Of a stretch of DNA of 64,000 nucleotides, positions 1 to 9,538 are shown piece after piece. Position numbers and translations under genes: made by a program. Under the pieces are notes generated by a model that did no database searches, was not told where the DNA came from, and saw only the letters and a list, made by a program, of their open reading frames with translations. Origin of the DNA: QPIN01 sp965224575 (GTDB lineage Bacteria; Pseudomonadota; Gammaproteobacteria; Methylococcales; Methylomonadaceae). The DNA lies in assembly GCA_965224575.1 (NCBI GenBank), contig CBDCZQ010000006.1, positions 62,001-126,000 of the forward strand, read 5' to 3'. How positions within the stretch are numbered: the stretch's first letter is position 1; the number at the start of each line of letters is the position of its first letter.

Positions 1-138
1 ATTTTCTTTTAAATCACCATGAGCTCTGGCTTCTGAAATTGCCGTAACAATTCTAGGTCTAACTACATTTTTTAATTCTTTTAATTCTTCACGCAATTTA
101 TCTGCGCCCACTACAGTAAGAGGTACTTTATCTACCAT
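1..138 (-). CDS. greA: Transcription elongation factor GreA (partial, N-terminus)
   Basis: The first 46 codons of a minus-strand gene run off the left edge. The translation begins MVDKVPLTVVGADKLREEL and continues to ARAHGDLKEN, which matches the N-terminal coiled coil of GreA, including the conserved EAR-HGDLKEN turn. GreA binds the secondary channel of RNA polymerase and stimulates cleavage of backtracked transcripts. A GGAG ribosome-binding site lies a few bases before the ATG at 138-136. The gene follows carB in the same direction, as in many gammaproteobacteria, but a terminator-like hairpin at 185-208 lies between them. Only the N-terminus is visible, so the C-terminal domain cannot be checked. 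Confidence 0.88.
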   Translation of the reverse strand, partial: MVDKVPLTVVGADKLREELKELKNVVRPRIVTAISEARAHGDLKEN

Positions 139-184
139 TTGAATCTCCAAACATCTCTGTCCATTTTATGAACAAATAAACAAT

Positions 185-208
185 AAAGGCTGACAAAAGC
201 CAGCCTTT
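185..208 (-). terminator. Hairpin terminator after carB
   Basis: An 8-bp perfect stem (AAAGGCTG / CAGCCTTT) with an 8-nt loop lies 30 bases beyond the carB stop codon. On the minus strand it is followed by a T-rich run. It should end or attenuate carAB transcripts before greA, so greA may have its own promoter or depend on read-through. Confidence 0.6.
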
Positions 209-237
209 TCAAATTTTTAGTAATAAATCAAGCTATA

Positions 238-3200
238 CTAATCCAAGCTATTATGCAAATCTTGCAAACAATTAACATCTCCTGCATCCAGTTCACCCAA
301 TGCATAACATGCCGCTTTCGCCCCTGCCATTGTGGTGTAATAAGTGACATGATGCTGTAATGCTTCGCGTCGCATAGTAAATGAATCATTAATTGCTTTA
401 ACTCCATCCGTAGTATTAACAATAAGTTGGATTTGGTCGTTTTTAATCATATCAACCGTATTTGGACGACCTTCATTCACCTTATGTACTACCTCACAAA
501 CGATACCCGCTTCTTTAAGTACAGCCGCCGTTCCTTTAGTTGCTACAATCTCATAACTTTTATCTATCAGCATTTTAGCAATTTCAGGGGCTTTTTTTCT
601 ATCCGCTTCTCGCACACTAATTAACACTTTTCCTGTATGACTTAAGTCTACACCTGCAGCACGTTGGGCTTTAGCAAAAGCCTCACCAAAGGTTTTCCCT
701 ACCCCCATAACTTCACCCGTTGACTTCATTTCCGGCCCTAGCAAAGGATCAACGCCAGGGAATTTAACAAAAGGGAAAACGGCTTCTTTTACTGAATAAT
801 AGCTTGGGATACGTTCTTTTGTATAACCTTGTTCCTTTAAAGAGATACCTGCCATACATAAAGCTGCAATTTTAGCCAAAGGATAACCCGTTGCTTTTGA
901 TACAAAAGGTGCTGTTCTTGATGCTCTTGGATTAACCTCTAACACATAAATAGCTTCACCTTGAATGGCAAATTGAGTATTCATCAACCCCCTTACACCT
1001 AGAGCCTCAGCCATTTTTGCAACTTGTTCTCTAAGTTGATCTTGAAGGTGCTCCGATAATTCATAAGGAGGAATAGAACAAGCTGAATCACCTGAGTGGA
1101 CACCAGCTTGCTCAATATGTTCCATTAATCCGCCAATCAGAAGAGTTTCACCATCATAAATTGCATCCACATCCATTTCAACAGCATCATCAAGGAATCT
1201 ATCCAATAAGACAGGTGCATCATTCGAAACTGTGACAGCTTCTTTCATATAATGGCGCAATCCTTCTTCGTTAATCACAATTTCCATCCCACGACCACCT
1301 AATACATAAGAAGGCCTTACTACCAAAGGATAACCTAACTCTTTAGCTTGATTAACTGCCTGCTCAATTGATCGTGCCGTTGCATTGGGAGGCTGTTTTA
1401 AATCTAATCGTTCTATTAACTTTTGGAATCGCTCCCTATCCTCTGCCAAATCTATTGAATCAGGTGATGTTCCAATAATAGGTGCTCCGGATGCTTCAAG
1501 AGCACGAGCCAACTTTAAAGGTGTTTGTCCACCATATTGAACAATGACACCTTTTGGTTTTTCGAGTGCAATAATTTCAAGCACATCTTCTAGCGTTAAA
1601 GGTTCAAAATATAATCGATCAGAGGTATCAAAATCAGTTGATACTGTCTCTGGATTACAATTAATCATAATGGTTTCAAAACCATTTTCTCGTAAAGCTA
1701 AAGCAGCATGGACACAGCAATAGTCGAACTCAATCCCTTGCCCTATTCGATTTGGTCCGCCCCCTAAAATAATAATTTTATCTTTATCCGTTACCTTTGC
1801 TTCGCATTCCTCTTCATAAGTAGAATACAAGTAGGCAGTATCTGATGAAAATTCAGCCGCACATGAATCTATCCGTTTATAAACGGGACGAATACCTTGT
1901 TTATGACGTACATTCCTAACATCAGACTCTTTAGTATCCAACAGTTTTGCCAATCGCTCATCAGAAAAACCTTTCCGTTTCAAACGGTATAACTCACCTT
2001 CTTTCAGTGTTGCTAAAGTTTTTGTTGCTAATGTTTTTTCCGTTAGAACCAGATCTTCAACTTGAGCTAAAAACCAGGGGTCAATTTTACTTGCCTCATG
2101 CACATCCTCTATACTCAAGCCACTACGAAATGCATCAGCTACATACCATAATCTTTCTGATCCAGGATGGCGTAATTCCCGCTGAATTTTATCTTGAACA
2201 TGATCATCTTTTAAATCGACAATTTCATCCAGACCACAAACTCCAACTTCTAGACCTCTTAATGCTTTTTGTAGTGATTCCTGAAAGGTTCTGCCTATTG
2301 CCATCACCTCTCCTACTGATTTCATCTGAGTTGTTAGTCGATCATCAGCCTGTGGGAATTTTTCAAAGGTAAAGCGAGGGACTTTGGTAACAACATAATC
2401 AATAGATGGCTCAAAAGATGCAGGGGTCGCACCACCAGTAATTTCATTTTTCAATTCATCTAACGTATACCCTACCGCCAGCTTTGCAGCGACTTTAGCA
2501 ATAGGAAAACCTGTTGCTTTTGACGCTAATGCAGATGAGCGAGATACACGAGGATTCATTTCGATAACGACCATCCGCCCATCTTCTGGATTAATCGCAA
2601 CTTGTACATTTGAACCACCGGTATCAACACCAATTTCACGCAAAACGGCTAGAGATACATTTCGTAAAATCTGGTATTCTTTATCTGTTAACGTTTGTGC
2701 TGGCGCAACGGTAATAGAATCACCTGTATGCACACCCATAGGGTCAAAATTTTCTATGGAACAAATGATAATACAATTATCATTTGTATCTCGCACCACT
2801 TCCATTTCATATTCTTTCCAGCCTAAAACGGACTCTTCAACCAGTAATTCATCAGTTGGAGATAAATACAACCCACGCTCGCAAATTTCAATGAATTCTT
2901 CTTTGTTATAAGCAATACCGCCACCACTTCCCCCCATGGTAAATGAAGGCCGAATCACAGTTGGATAACCTACTTCTGCCTGTGCAACAAATGCCTCTTC
3001 CATATTATGAGCAGTTTTAGATCGTGCAACTTCAAAACCTAACCGTCCCATCGCCTGATTAAATAAATCCCTATCTTCAGCCATATCAATGGCTTCTTTT
3101 GTTGCACCGATCATTTCCACATTGTATTTTTTAAGCACACCATGCTTATCCAAATCTAATGCGCAATTTAATGCAGTTTGCCCACCCATTGTGGGTAATA

Positions 3201-3456
3201 CAGCATCAGGCCGTTCTTTTTCTATAATTTTTTCTACTGTTTGCCAATCAATAGGCTCAATATAAATCGCATCAGCCATATCTGGATCTGTCATAATCGT
3301 TGCTGGATTAGAATTAACCAGAACTACGCGATACCCTTCTTCTCGCAATGCTTTACATGCTTGCGTTCCAGAATAATCAAATTCACAAGCTTGACCTATC
3401 ACAATAGGCCCTGCACCTAATAATAAAATCGATTTTAAATCGGTTCTTTTTGGCAT
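238..3456 (-). CDS. carB: Carbamoyl-phosphate synthase large subunit
   Basis: A full-length 1072-residue protein with the CarB duplicated architecture: two ATP-grasp halves (roughly residues 1-400 and 550-935), an oligomerisation segment between them, and a C-terminal MGS-like allosteric domain (about 940-1072). The start MPKRTDLKSILLLGAGPIVI is typical, and each half keeps its glycine-rich loop (GGSGGG in the first, GGRGMEI in the second). CarB makes carbamoyl phosphate from bicarbonate, ammonia passed from CarA, and two ATP, feeding pyrimidine and arginine synthesis. It lies 19 bp downstream of carA in one transcription unit. Confidence 0.98.
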   Translation of the reverse strand: MPKRTDLKSILLLGAGPIVIGQACEFDYSGTQACKALREEGYRVVLVNSNPATIMTDPDMADAIYIEPIDWQTVEKIIEKERPDAVLPTMGGQTALNCALDLDKHGVLKKYNVEMIGATKEAIDMAEDRDLFNQAMGRLGFEVARSKTAHNMEEAFVAQAEVGYPTVIRPSFTMGGSGGGIAYNKEEFIEICERGLYLSPTDELLVEESVLGWKEYEMEVVRDTNDNCIIICSIENFDPMGVHTGDSITVAPAQTLTDKEYQILRNVSLAVLREIGVDTGGSNVQVAINPEDGRMVVIEMNPRVSRSSALASKATGFPIAKVAAKLAVGYTLDELKNEITGGATPASFEPSIDYVVTKVPRFTFEKFPQADDRLTTQMKSVGEVMAIGRTFQESLQKALRGLEVGVCGLDEIVDLKDDHVQDKIQRELRHPGSERLWYVADAFRSGLSIEDVHEASKIDPWFLAQVEDLVLTEKTLATKTLATLKEGELYRLKRKGFSDERLAKLLDTKESDVRNVRHKQGIRPVYKRIDSCAAEFSSDTAYLYSTYEEECEAKVTDKDKIIILGGGPNRIGQGIEFDYCCVHAALALRENGFETIMINCNPETVSTDFDTSDRLYFEPLTLEDVLEIIALEKPKGVIVQYGGQTPLKLARALEASGAPIIGTSPDSIDLAEDRERFQKLIERLDLKQPPNATARSIEQAVNQAKELGYPLVVRPSYVLGGRGMEIVINEEGLRHYMKEAVTVSNDAPVLLDRFLDDAVEMDVDAIYDGETLLIGGLMEHIEQAGVHSGDSACSIPPYELSEHLQDQLREQVAKMAEALGVRGLMNTQFAIQGEAIYVLEVNPRASRTAPFVSKATGYPLAKIAALCMAGISLKEQGYTKERIPSYYSVKEAVFPFVKFPGVDPLLGPEMKSTGEVMGVGKTFGEAFAKAQRAAGVDLSHTGKVLISVREADRKKAPEIAKMLIDKSYEIVATKGTAAVLKEAGIVCEVVHKVNEGRPNTVDMIKNDQIQLIVNTTDGVKAINDSFTMRREALQHHVTYYTTMAGAKAACYALGELDAGDVNCLQDLHNSLD

Positions 3457-3475
3457 ATTTACTAAATCTACTAAA

Positions 3476-4612
3476 TTATTGGTTAGCTGAATGTTCGTCC
3501 ATCATCAAGATGAATTGATCAAATAAAAATTCCACATCATGTGGCCCAGGACTTGCCTCTGGATGTCCTTGAAAACTCATTGCAGGGCAATCTGTTCGTT
3601 CAATCCCTTGCAAACTTCCATCAAACAACGAATGATAAGTAGGTTTTACATGGCTGGGAAGTGATTTCTCATCTACTGCAAACCCATGATTTTGACTACT
3701 GATAACGACTCTTCCTGTTTCCTTATTTTGAACAGGGTGGTTTGCCCCATGATGGCCAAACTTCATCTTTTCTGTTTTTGCACCACTCGCTAAAGCTAGT
3801 AATTGATGCCCTAAACAAATCCCAAAAACAGGAATTTTTTTCTCTAAAATAGTTTTAATGGCTGAAATAGCATAATCACATGGTTCAGGATCGCCCGGCC
3901 CATTGGATAGAAAAACACCATCGGGATTCATTGCTAAAACTTGGTTTGCAGGTGTTGTTGCTGGAACGACTGTCACTCTACAGCCTCTATTTGCTAGTAG
4001 CCGAAGAATATTCCTTTTAACACCAAAATCATAAGCTACGACATGCTTAGTTAGGTTTTTTGCCTCTGTATGCCCCTCTGTTAACGACCAAACATCCTGA
4101 GTCCAGTCATACTGTTCTGACACAGTCACTTCTTTCGCTAAATCCAGGCCTTTTAATCCAGAAAAACCTGCAATCGCTTTTTTTGCTACTTCGCTATCGA
4201 CACTTTCACCAGCAACAATAGCACCGCGTTGCGCACCTTTATCTCGCAAAATCCGTGTTAATTTGCGAGTATCAATATCAGCAATGGCGACAACTTTATT
4301 CTCTGCTAAATACTCTTGTAATGGCTTTTCACTACGCCAGTTACTTAACTGAAGTGGCAAATCACGAATCACCAAACCACTAGCAAAAACTGTGGAAGAT
4401 TCATCATCTTCGCTATTTGTACCCACATTACCAATATGTGGATAGGTTAGGGTAATAATTTGACGGGCATAGGATGGGTCACTAAGGATTTCTTGATAGC
4501 CAGTTAACGACGTGTTAAAAACAACTTCACCAACAGAACAACCATCAATACCTATTGATACACCATTAAAAACCGTTCCATCTTCTAATAATAGTAAAGC
4601 AGGGTTATTCAA
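3476..4612 (-). CDS. carA: Carbamoyl-phosphate synthase small (glutaminase) subunit
   Basis: A 378-residue class I glutamine amidotransferase subunit. Residues 1-150 are the CarA N-terminal domain. The glutaminase domain has the nucleophile Cys266 in GICLGHQ and the His350/Glu352 pair in GHPEASPG. It hydrolyses glutamine and channels ammonia to CarB, whose gene follows after 19 bp. The start codon is TTG (4612-4610): it is preceded by an AAGGTGA ribosome-binding site, and an in-frame TGA just upstream rules out a longer form. A strong hairpin-plus-T-run lies only 24 bases before the start, so carAB expression needs initiation beyond it or read-through. Confidence 0.97.
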   Translation of the reverse strand: MNNPALLLLEDGTVFNGVSIGIDGCSVGEVVFNTSLTGYQEILSDPSYARQIITLTYPHIGNVGTNSEDDESSTVFASGLVIRDLPLQLSNWRSEKPLQEYLAENKVVAIADIDTRKLTRILRDKGAQRGAIVAGESVDSEVAKKAIAGFSGLKGLDLAKEVTVSEQYDWTQDVWSLTEGHTEAKNLTKHVVAYDFGVKRNILRLLANRGCRVTVVPATTPANQVLAMNPDGVFLSNGPGDPEPCDYAISAIKTILEKKIPVFGICLGHQLLALASGAKTEKMKFGHHGANHPVQNKETGRVVISSQNHGFAVDEKSLPSHVKPTYHSLFDGSLQGIERTDCPAMSFQGHPEASPGPHDVEFLFDQFILMMDEHSANQ

Positions 4613-4636
4613 GATCAGTCACCTTATTATGTACAA

Positions 4637-4667
4637 AACGGGATAAGCCTATAAGACTCATCCCGTT
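4637..4667 (-). terminator. Strong hairpin terminator or attenuator between dapB and carA
   Basis: On the minus strand there is a stem of about 13 pairs (AACGGGAUGAGUC with GGCUUAUCCCGUU, two G-U pairs, loop UUAUA) followed by a short U-rich run. It lies 55 bases after the dapB stop and 24 bases before the carA TTG start. It looks like the dapB terminator. Because no promoter can fit between it and carA, it may also act as an attenuator in the carA leader. Confidence 0.7.
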
Positions 4668-4722
4668 CTAAGAAGTTACAAAAACATTAGGTTAATTCTA
4701 CGGAATTATACGTCGTAGGTCA

Positions 4723-5532
4723 TCAAGAATTTTTAAGTTCTAAAACATCTTGCATATCATAAAGCCCTTTGTCTTTATTTTTTAACCAACTAGCCGCTCT
4801 TATTGCACCATTTGCAAAAGTCATTCGGCTACTTGCTTTATGTGTAATTTCTAATCGCTCACCTTCATCCGCAAACATAACCGTATGTTCGCCAACAATA
4901 TCACCTGCACGAATAGTAGAAAAACCAATCGTCTTTCTATCCCTTTCACCTGTATCTCCTTCACGCCCATATATGGCACAATCTTTCAAATCACGCCCCA
5001 AGGTATCAGCAATAACTTCTCCCATCCGTAACGCTGTACCAGAGGGAGCATCAACTTTATGTCTATGATGAGCCTCAATCACCTCTATATCAGTATATTC
5101 ACCCATCACTTTTGCAGTCATTTCTAGTAATTTAAGCGATAAATTAACCCCTACGCTCATATTTGGTGCTAATACTATGGCAATATCTTTTGCAGCCTGA
5201 TTAATAATTCTTTTTTGTTCTTCACTATATCCAGTCGTGCCAATAACAATTTTTTTCCCCGCCTGGCGACAAATTTCTATATATTCCATTGACGGCTCAG
5301 GCCGAGTAAAGTCTATCAACAAGTCAAATTGATCAAGAACTGCCCTTAAGTCATCTATTACTATAATTTCAGTTTTACCAATACCTGCAAGCTCTCCTAC
5401 ATCGTTGCCAACTGAATCACTTCCATCTCTGGAAACAGCAATAGTTAATTCAGTATTTTTTGATAAATCTGCAGCTTTAACCAGACACAAACCCATCCGC
5501 CCTGAGGCTCCAACAACAGCAACTCTAATCAT
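4723..5532 (-). CDS. dapB: 4-hydroxy-tetrahydrodipicolinate reductase
   Basis: 269 residues. The N-terminal Rossmann motif VGASGRMG binds NAD(P)H, and the catalytic segment EAHHRHKVDAPSGTA lies at about residues 153-167, followed by the family's C-terminal dimerisation region. DapB reduces the product of DapA in the lysine and meso-diaminopimelate pathway. It lies three bases downstream of dnaJ and shares its orientation; the dnaJ-dapB-carA-carB order is familiar in gammaproteobacteria. A strong hairpin follows the gene. Confidence 0.97.
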   Translation of the reverse strand: MIRVAVVGASGRMGLCLVKAADLSKNTELTIAVSRDGSDSVGNDVGELAGIGKTEIIVIDDLRAVLDQFDLLIDFTRPEPSMEYIEICRQAGKKIVIGTTGYSEEQKRIINQAAKDIAIVLAPNMSVGVNLSLKLLEMTAKVMGEYTDIEVIEAHHRHKVDAPSGTALRMGEVIADTLGRDLKDCAIYGREGDTGERDRKTIGFSTIRAGDIVGEHTVMFADEGERLEITHKASSRMTFANGAIRAASWLKNKDKGLYDMQDVLELKNS

Positions 5533-5535
5533 GAT

Positions 5536-6675
5536 TTAACCCGTCAGCTTATCAAAAAAGCTTTTTACCCCATCAGTCCATGAATGTTCTTGTGGGCTGT
5601 GTTGCTTTCCACCCCCAGTTAATGACGTTCTAAGCTGCTCAACCAATGTTTTTTGCTCCTTGGTTAAGCGAACCGGAGTTTCTATTTGTACTTTACAGAG
5701 TAAATCACCTACTGCACCACCTCGAACTGGCTTAACCCCCTTCCCTCTCAATCTAAACATTTTGCCGGTTTGAGTTTCTGACGGAATTTTAAGTTTTACT
5801 TTACCATTGAGAGTGGGGACTTCTAACTCTCCACCCAAACACGCTGTTGGAAAACCTATAGGCATTTCACAATATAAATTAGCTCCATCCCGGGTAAAAA
5901 TAGGATGCTCTTTAACCTGGACTTGAACATACAAGTCTCCAGATGGACCGCCATTGAGACCGGCTTCGCCTTCACCAGCCAAACGAATACGATCCCCTGT
6001 GTCCACACCTGCTGGCACTTTAACTGATAATGTTTTGTTTTCTTGAACACGTCCCTGCCCATGACATTTTCGGCACGGATCTTTTATTTGTTTTCCTGTT
6101 CCTGAACAAGTTGGACAGGTTTGTTGCACAGAAAAAAAGCCTTGTTGCATCCTAACTTGCCCATGCCCTTGACAGCTAGTACAAGTGACTGGACTCGAAC
6201 CTTTTTTCGCACCTGACCCTTTACATTCTTCACAGGAAACTAATACGGGTACTTTAACTGTTGCCTCAGTTCCTCCAACCGCTTCTTCTAATGTCAGATC
6301 AAGGTTATAGCGTAAATCAGACCCTGCCTGAACATTACTTCTTCTCCGGCCGCCGCCACCGCCGCCACCGCCAAAAATATCACCAAAAACATCGCCAAAA
6401 ATATCACTAAAATTTTCTGCGCCGTGACCACCCCCTCCCATTGATTGATCAACACCTGCATGCCCAAACTGATCATAGGCAGAACGTTTTTTTTGGTCAG
6501 ATAAAACCTCATAAGCTTCTTTAACTGCCTTAAATTTTTTTTCTGCCTTCTCAGAATCGTCTGTGTTTCTATCAGGATGAAACTTCATCGCCATTTTGCG
6601 ATAACTTTTCTTTATTTCAGCTTCACTTGCGTTTTTATTAACCCCAAGTAATTTATAAAAATCTTCTTTTGCCAT
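5536..6675 (-). CDS. dnaJ: Chaperone protein DnaJ (Hsp40)
   Basis: I place the start at MAKEDFYKLLGV (ATG 6675-6673), the canonical DnaJ N-terminus, rather than an ATG seven codons upstream that falls inside a hairpin. The 379-residue protein has a J domain with the HPD motif (KFHPDRN), a Gly/Phe-rich linker with a run of glycines, four zinc-binding repeats (CEECKGSG, CTSCQGHG, CPTCSGTG, CRKCHGQG) and C-terminal substrate-binding domains. It delivers unfolded proteins to DnaK and stimulates its ATPase. It lies downstream of grpE-dnaK and just before dapB. Confidence 0.97.
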   Translation of the reverse strand: MAKEDFYKLLGVNKNASEAEIKKSYRKMAMKFHPDRNTDDSEKAEKKFKAVKEAYEVLSDQKKRSAYDQFGHAGVDQSMGGGGHGAENFSDIFGDVFGDIFGGGGGGGGRRRSNVQAGSDLRYNLDLTLEEAVGGTEATVKVPVLVSCEECKGSGAKKGSSPVTCTSCQGHGQVRMQQGFFSVQQTCPTCSGTGKQIKDPCRKCHGQGRVQENKTLSVKVPAGVDTGDRIRLAGEGEAGLNGGPSGDLYVQVQVKEHPIFTRDGANLYCEMPIGFPTACLGGELEVPTLNGKVKLKIPSETQTGKMFRLRGKGVKPVRGGAVGDLLCKVQIETPVRLTKEQKTLVEQLRTSLTGGGKQHSPQEHSWTDGVKSFFDKLTG

Positions 6676-6684
6676 AACGTAAAT

Positions 6685-6707
6685 AACCGCCAGCAAAACC
6701 GGCGGTT
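6685..6707 (-). promoter_or_regulatory. Intercistronic hairpin between dnaK and dnaJ
   Basis: A perfect 7-bp stem (AACCGCC / GGCGGTT) with a 9-nt loop lies 9 bases before the dnaJ start codon. Read on the plus strand it is followed by a T run; on the minus strand, the direction of the operon, it is preceded by an A run and followed by ATTT. It could partly terminate dnaK transcripts, protect the dnaK 3' end, or occlude the dnaJ ribosome-binding region. Confidence 0.5.
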
Positions 6708-6793
6708 TTTATAAAGTCCTATATCAGGAAAACAAGTCTTGTGGAGTGCGTAATAGCTACCTCACCACACACCCTCTCTACACTAAGAACAAT

Positions 6794-8725
6794 TTATTTT
6801 TTATCATCATCCTTAACTTCTTCAAATTCAGCATCAACTACATCATCCGCTGTTGCAGAAGACTCTGTTGAATCAGAACCTTCATCAGCAGAACCTTCAG
6901 CTTCAGCTTTTTGTGCATAAACACGTTCTGCCAATTTCCCTGATAGCTCAGTCAAAGTTGCTGTTTTTGTATCAATAATTTCCTTATCATCTGCTTTAAC
7001 AGCTTCTTCTACTTCAGAAGTAGCAGCTTCAATTGCTGTTTTTTCCTCTTCCGTCACCTGATCACCTAAGTCTTCCATAGTTTTCTTAGTTGCATTAATC
7101 ATGCTTTCTGCAGAATTTCTTGACGAAACCAGTTCAGTTATTTTCTTATCTTCATCAGCATGAGCTTCTGCATCCTTAATCATACGATCGACTTCATCAT
7201 CCGATAAACCACTTGAGGCTTTAATAATGATAGATTGCTCTTTACTTGTCGCCTTATCTTTTGCAGATACATTCAATATTCCATTAGCATCAATATCAAA
7301 CGCCACTTCAATTTGTGGAATTCCTCTTGGGGCAGGAGGTATATCAGATAAGTCAAAACGTCCTAATGATTTATTTCCAGCAGCAACTTCTCGCTCACCT
7401 TGTAAAACATGAACTGTCACAGCACCTTGATTGTCTTCTGCTGTTGAGAAAACTTGAGATGCATTCGTTGGAATCGTAGTATTTTTATCAATCAGTTTAG
7501 TCATGACTCCGCCCATGGTCTCAATACCTAAGGACAAAGGAGTAACATCTAACAACAAGACATCTTTAACATCACCACCCAACACACCTGCTTGAATCGC
7601 AGCACCCAGTGCTACCGCTTCATCAGGATTAACATCTTTACGAGGCTCTTTGCCGAAAATAGCTTCCACTGTTTCCTGAACTTTCGGCATGCGGCTTTGA
7701 CCACCCACCAAAATCACATCATTAATTTCAGAAGCCGACAATCCAGCATCTTTCAATGCCGTCTCACATGGACCTTTAGTTCTTTCAATTAAATCAGCAA
7801 CTAACGACTCTAGTTTTGCACGAGTTAACTTGACATTTAAGTGCTTAGGACCTGCCGCATCAGCAGTAACATATGGCAGATTAATATCTGTTTGTTCTGT
7901 TGATGATAGTTCAATTTTTGCTTTTTCTGCTGCTTCTTTTAAGCGTTGCAAAGCTAATGGATCATTGTGTAAATCAATCCCATTGTCTTTTTTGAATTCA
8001 TCAACTAAAAAGTCGATAATTCTCAAATCAAAATCTTCACCGCCTAAGAAAGTATCGCCATTTGTTGCCAATACTTCAAATTGATGCTCACCTTCAATTT
8101 CTGCAATTTCAATAATAGATACATCAAAAGTACCACCACCCAAGTCATAGACGGCAATTGTAGTATCACCTTTTGGCTTATCCATACCAAAGGCCAATGC
8201 AGCTGCTGTTGGCTCATTAATAATACGTTTAACCTCTAAGCCTGCAATACGCCCCGCATCTTTAGTTGCTTGACGCTGTGAATCATTAAAATATGCAGGA
8301 ACAGTAATAACAGCTTCGTTAACTTCTTCACCTAAAAAGGCTTCTGCATCTTTTTTTAACTTCATCAAAATACGAGATGAAACCTCTGGTGCAGCCATTT
8401 TTTTACCATGACACTCTACCCAAGCATCACCATTATCGGCCTCGACAATATTGTAAGGCACCATTTTGATGTCTTTTTGCACTACATCATCTTTAAAACG
8501 ACGACCGATTAAACGCTTGATTGCAAATAATGTATTTTCAGGGTTAGTCACAGCTTGACGCTTTGCAGATTGCCCCACTAACACTTCATCATCACCTGTA
8601 AATGCCACAATAGAAGGTGTAGTACGAGCACCTTCACTATTTTCGATTACTCGGGATTTTCCGTTTTCTAAGACCGCCACACATGAATTTGTGGTTCCTA
8701 AATCTATTCCAATTATTTTAGCCAT
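6794..8725 (-). CDS. dnaK: Chaperone protein DnaK (Hsp70)
   Basis: 643 residues with the Hsp70 layout: an N-terminal ATPase domain starting MAKIIGIDLGTTNSCVAV with the DLGGGTFD phosphate loop, a linker (DVLLLDVTPLSLGIE), a beta substrate-binding domain, an alpha lid and the acidic C-terminal tail (VVDAEFEEVKDDDKK). It binds exposed hydrophobic segments of client proteins in an ATP cycle driven by DnaJ and GrpE. It follows grpE after 62 bp with no sigma32-like promoter in the gap, so it is probably transcribed from the promoter upstream of grpE. Confidence 0.98.
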   Translation of the reverse strand: MAKIIGIDLGTTNSCVAVLENGKSRVIENSEGARTTPSIVAFTGDDEVLVGQSAKRQAVTNPENTLFAIKRLIGRRFKDDVVQKDIKMVPYNIVEADNGDAWVECHGKKMAAPEVSSRILMKLKKDAEAFLGEEVNEAVITVPAYFNDSQRQATKDAGRIAGLEVKRIINEPTAAALAFGMDKPKGDTTIAVYDLGGGTFDVSIIEIAEIEGEHQFEVLATNGDTFLGGEDFDLRIIDFLVDEFKKDNGIDLHNDPLALQRLKEAAEKAKIELSSTEQTDINLPYVTADAAGPKHLNVKLTRAKLESLVADLIERTKGPCETALKDAGLSASEINDVILVGGQSRMPKVQETVEAIFGKEPRKDVNPDEAVALGAAIQAGVLGGDVKDVLLLDVTPLSLGIETMGGVMTKLIDKNTTIPTNASQVFSTAEDNQGAVTVHVLQGEREVAAGNKSLGRFDLSDIPPAPRGIPQIEVAFDIDANGILNVSAKDKATSKEQSIIIKASSGLSDDEVDRMIKDAEAHADEDKKITELVSSRNSAESMINATKKTMEDLGDQVTEEEKTAIEAATSEVEEAVKADDKEIIDTKTATLTELSGKLAERVYAQKAEAEGSADEGSDSTESSATADDVVDAEFEEVKDDDKK

Positions 8726-8787
8726 TAAAATCTCCAGACTTTTAGTTTAATTTGTATGTTGTAGATATGAGGTTGTTAAAATTGATT

Positions 8788-9468
8788 TCAAGCCTGCTCA
8801 TCTAAATTTATTGAACCAGCATTCGGTTCATCAGTTGGCTTAGCCGCTTGCGACACTACAACCATGGCTGGACGAATCAAACGACCATTCAAGATATAAC
8901 CTTTTTGAAAAACATTAAGTACTGTATTTGGCTCAACATCTGCACTAGGCTGCATCGTCATTGCCTGATGTAACTCAGGGTTAAAAGGTTGTCCTATCGG
9001 CTCAAGTGCTTCTATATTAAACTTTGCAAAAACAGCTTCAAATTGTTTAATTGTCAATTCACTACCTTGCTTTAATGCAATAACTTCAGGGTTATCACTA
9101 GTTGAAGCCTGAATCCCCAATTCAAGACTATCTATAACCGAAAGTAATTCTTTGGCAAATTTTTCCAAACCATATTTATGTGCATTTTCTAAATCTGTTT
9201 GCGTCCGTCTTTTAATATTTTGCATTTCAGCTTGCGCCCTAACCACTTTATCCCAGTTTTCTTCTGCTTTTTTTTCGGCTAGGCGCAACTGTTTTTGTAA
9301 GTCTTCTAAAGAACCTTCTTCTATTAGTTCTTCTTCAGCAATTTCGGGTTGCTGTTCCATTTCAGATTCATTATCGACACCATCACCTGGTTCATTGACT
9401 TGTTCAAGCACTTCATCAATTAGCTCACTATCGGACTTTGGCTCTGATGTCCTCTGATCTTTATTCAT
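8788..9468 (-). CDS. grpE: Nucleotide exchange factor GrpE
   Basis: 226 residues: an acidic, disordered N-terminus (about residues 1-55), a long coiled coil (LEDLQKQLRLAEKKAEENWDK) and a C-terminal beta domain ending in the family pattern NGRLIRPAMVVV. GrpE releases ADP from DnaK. It is the first gene of the grpE-dnaK-dnaJ heat-shock unit. A good match to a sigma32 promoter lies about 45-70 bases upstream of its start. Confidence 0.95.
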   Translation of the reverse strand: MNKDQRTSEPKSDSELIDEVLEQVNEPGDGVDNESEMEQQPEIAEEELIEEGSLEDLQKQLRLAEKKAEENWDKVVRAQAEMQNIKRRTQTDLENAHKYGLEKFAKELLSVIDSLELGIQASTSDNPEVIALKQGSELTIKQFEAVFAKFNIEALEPIGQPFNPELHQAMTMQPSADVEPNTVLNVFQKGYILNGRLIRPAMVVVSQAAKPTDEPNAGSINLDEQA

Positions 9469-9507
9469 TTAATAACTCCAGAATTTTCAATTTGAAACAA
9501 TGCTTTT

Positions 9508-9538
9508 TAACATGGGGGTTTTCAACGAAGATTCAAGG
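9508..9538 (-). promoter_or_regulatory. Sigma32 (heat-shock) promoter of grpE-dnaK-dnaJ
   Basis: On the minus strand CTTGAA (9537-9532) is followed after 14 bases by CCCCATGTT (9517-9509). This closely matches the RpoH consensus CTTGAAA / CCCCATNT at a permitted spacing. It is correctly placed upstream of grpE, a classic sigma32 target. Confidence 0.78.

Noticed and set aside
1947..2372. 141-codon plus-strand ORF within carB
   Set aside because: Antisense shadow of a highly conserved gene, without start signals.
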